Shown here piece after piece: positions 61,937-64,000 of a DNA stretch of 64,000 nucleotides; positions within the stretch are counted from its first letter, which is position 1, and each line of letters opens with the position of its first letter. A program made the position numbers and the translations under genes. The notes under the pieces were generated by a model that searched no databases, was not told where the DNA came from, and saw nothing but the letters and a program-made list of their open reading frames with translations. Origin of the DNA: Euwallacea fornicatus (lineage: Eukaryota > Arthropoda > Insecta > Coleoptera > Curculionidae); contig NC_089546.1 in NCBI RefSeq assembly GCF_040115645.1, positions 62,001 to 126,000 of the forward strand, given 5' to 3'.

Positions 61937-62238
61937 TAAAATTCAATTGGTGCAAGAGTTGATGACTTCGACAGGCGACTGCAATTCTGTGAAGTTATTA
62001 ACCACCGAGCAAATCAAGAACCACATTTACTATTTAACATTTGCTTTTCCGATGAGTGCTCTTTTTTTGTCAATGGAACTGTAAACCGTCACAACTGTCG
62101 TTACTGGAGTGATGTAAACCCAAGAATTTTTCGCGAGACACACATAACATACTGAAAAATTGAACGTGTGGGCTGGTATTTTCGGAGACCATCTCGTTGG
62201 ACCCTTTTTCCTAAGCCGGCACCCTAAATGGAGAAATG
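61937..62238 (+). pseudogene. Copy E transposase, first catalytic piece
   Basis: KIQLVQEL, then after a small frame shift RRLQFCEVINHR, ICFSDECSFFVNGTVNRHN (first Asp) and LNVWAGIFGDHLVGPFF, with one TGA at about 62150. Confidence 0.85.
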
Positions 62239-62240
62239 TA

Positions 62241-63521
62241 TTGGGGGTACAAATTAATTCGATCCGTTTTTTGGTGTTAAAAAATGCATTTATTTGTAAA
62301 CAAAATGAATGAAAAAATTAATTAAAGTATTGGCCATAGCTGGTTATTACTTTTTCCCATCTCTCCGGCATTTTTCGAATTCCATCTCGAAAAAAAGATT
62401 AATCTTTTGAGGCAATCCAAGTTTCGATTTCTGCGAGAGAAGTGAACCGGTGACCTGCCAAATCATGCTGCATTGTTCGAAACAAGCAATAATCTAAAGG
62501 AGCAATATCCGGAGAATATGGCGGGTGCGGTAAAACATCCCATTTTAACGTTTCCAAATAATTTTCGACAACTTTACCGACGTGAGGTCGAGCGTTGTCA
62601 TGAAGAAAAATAACTTTATCATGTCTTTCTTCATATTCCGGCCTTTTTTCTCGCAATACACGGCTCAAACGAATTAATTGGAGTCGATACCGGTCGCCCG
62701 TAATGGAATCGCCAGGTTGCAGTATCTCATAGTAAACAACTCCCCTTTGATCCCACCAGATACATAGCATGATCTTCGAACCATGGATGTTTGGTTTTGG
62801 TGTTGATTTTGAGGTGGATGGCAACGATTGTCCGAGCTTAGCATAGTATTTTTTCTTTTTGGGGTTGTAGAATATCCACTTTTTTCCGTTCCTATCCTAT
62901 GCAAGAAATTTTTTCTTCGTTGCCTTTGAAGAAGTTGTTCACAATGTGAATGATCGCCTTTCAATGTCTGTCGGTTTGAGTTCATAAGGCACCCAATTTC
63001 TTTGTTTGTAAATCATGCCCATGGCCTTTAATTGTACAGAAACAGCTTGTTGGGTTACTACCAATGATTCTGCAAGCTCCTCTTGCGTTTGACTTTGATC
63101 TTAATCAAGTAATGTCTCTAAATCTGTGTCTTCCAATTTCTTTGACTGTCCCGAATGGGGCCTGTCTTCAACACTAAAATCTCTATTCTTGAAACGTCGA
63201 AACCATTCCCTACATGATTTATCGGTCGAAGCAGTGTCACCATAAACTTCCACAAGCATTCGATGGGCTTCAGCTGCGCTTTTCTTTCAATTATAGCAGA
63301 AAAGTAAAACTTCCCGCAAATGCTGCTTGGTTACCACAAAATTCGACATTTTTAAAATAGTAAAAAACACGGTTTTTGTATACACTCCTAAGCGATATAA
63401 CCTGATATTATTAACACGTGTCTAACCTTTCTAAAACCATGAAAATCAATTGTCACCGTGAACCATTCATAACAGCCGAAGCCATCTTTTAAAAACGGAC
63501 CGAATTAATTTGTACTCCCAA
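62241..63521 (-). mobile_element. mariner element (second), 1281 bp
   Basis: The ends read TTGGGGGTACAAATTAATTC and its complement (ATTGGGAGTACAAATTAATT), with TA at 62239-62240 and 63522-63523. It is inserted in the copy E transposase. Different family from the mariner at 1207-2494. Confidence 0.92.
62318..63349 (-). pseudogene. mariner transposase (D34D, SETMAR-like), decayed
   Basis: Start MSNFVVTKQHLREVLLFCYN at 63349, then KSAAEAHRMLVEVYGD, REWFRRFKNRDFSVEDRPHSG and WVPYEL. Core FLHDNARPHVGK and PPYSPDIAPLDYCLF show D34D spacing. Breaks include a stop after FCYN, a frameshift and stop in the region 62985-63100, and TAA near 62399 before the tail RKMPERWEKVITSYGQYF. Confidence 0.88.
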
Positions 63522-63523
63522 TA

Positions 63524-63915
63524 TTTAGATCTCTTGCAAAACGTAATCGAACCTACCATTATTCAAATAATGGAAAACGATGAGCGTTATTTACCAAACC
63601 GAATAATGTTCCAACAGGATGTCGCTCCTCCGCATTATGTGCAGCAGGTACGAATGTACTCAGACCAAGCATTTCCAGGGAGGTGAATTGGTAGAAGGGG
63701 TCCTATTGAATGGCCACCAAGATCTTCAGATTTATCTCCGTTAGATTTCTTTTTATGGGGACACTTAAAATCTAAGATTTATGCTACACAACCAACTTCC
63801 CTACAAGATTTACGGTAACGAATTATTAACGAGTGTCATCTTATAACACTAGAAATGCTCAATAATATAAGAAATCGATTTGAGGAGAACTTATATCACT
63901 GCATGGAAGTTTGAC
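63524..63915 (+). pseudogene. Copy E transposase, C-terminal catalytic piece
   Basis: FQQDVAPPHYVQQ (second Asp), TGA at 63684-63686 in place of Trp of the WIGR motif, WPPRSSDLSPLDFFLWGHL (third Asp, spacing 41), then a further stop near 63816. Ends LYHCMEV. Confidence 0.87.
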
Positions 63916-64000
63916 ATTGGAAGTCTGACAGCAGTTAGAACATTTATTAAACTAATTTTAATTGCAAGCGTCTTTGTAAATAAAATGGAAAAATTTCTTA

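Larger units (their letters stand above)
49747..64000 (+). mobile_element. DD41D copy E, split by hAT, MITE and mariner; right end outside window
   Basis: It starts TACAGGGTGGTTCAACGAAC after TA. The left arm (to about 50110) reappears inverted at 63930-64000 (GCAAGCGTCTTTGT...AAATGGAAA) and runs past the window end. The transposase is on the plus strand in four pieces: 50390-50523, 61341-61547, 61937-62238 and 63524-63915. Confidence 0.85.

Overview
The window looks like insect nuclear DNA (AT-rich, eukaryotic, order not resolved) made almost entirely of transposable elements nested inside one another. I recognise no host gene. Gypsy-class retroelements with env genes (errantivirus type), copia and BEL/Pao traces, several Tc1/mariner families, a Tigger/pogo element, a hAT element and a LINE fragment all point to an arthropod.

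Layout. 0.3-1.1 kb: LINE reverse transcriptase fragment. 1.2-2.5 kb: mariner with one frameshift. 2.7-7.9 kb: decayed Tc1-like element (Tc1-A) split by a 3.8-kb fold-back composite with 1.17-kb inverted arms. 7.9-9.3 kb: second decayed Tc1-like element (Tc1-B). 9.7-13.2 kb: env and pol tail of an old gypsy (gypsy-C), interrupted by Tc1-C. 13.2-38.7 kb: an interrupted Polinton/Maverick-like element with tandem palindromic repeats, a small membrane ORF, an intact 1257-residue protein-primed type DNA polymerase B, a small ORF that may bind ssDNA, a zinc-ribbon ORF, a matrix metalloproteinase, an unidentified 232-residue ORF and a truncated chromodomain integrase. Two gypsy/errantiviruses (gypsy-1 18112-25652, gypsy-2 25655-32948) and one DD43D transposon (33597-35793) sit inside it. 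Without these insertions about 8.4 kb of the element remains.

38.7-40.9 kb: an apparently intact Tigger element, with Polinton integrase on one side and a copia remnant on the other. 40.9-43.3 kb: 5' half of a copia element. 43.3-46.7 kb: gag and LTR of gypsy-D, split by Tc1-D, and perhaps the other half of gypsy-C. 47.3-47.9 kb: a BEL/Pao-type LTR. 47.9-64 kb: a stack of DD41D transposons. Copy D carries copy E. E's transposase is split by a hAT element with a perfect 8-bp target duplication, by a MITE and by a mariner. The hAT carries copy XY, whose right arm carries Z (intact transposase) and W (intact transposase).

How it works together. The most interesting unit is the Polinton-like element. 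Polymerase, possible SSB and integrase supply replication and integration functions, but no capsid, packaging ATPase or Ulp1-type protease gene is present between polymerase and integrase. That space holds a secreted-type MMP and two unknowns. Exact target duplications order the events: Polinton, then gypsy-1 into its divergent intergenic region, then gypsy-2 onto the edge of gypsy-1. The DD43D element entered at the 3' meeting point of two convergent Polinton genes.
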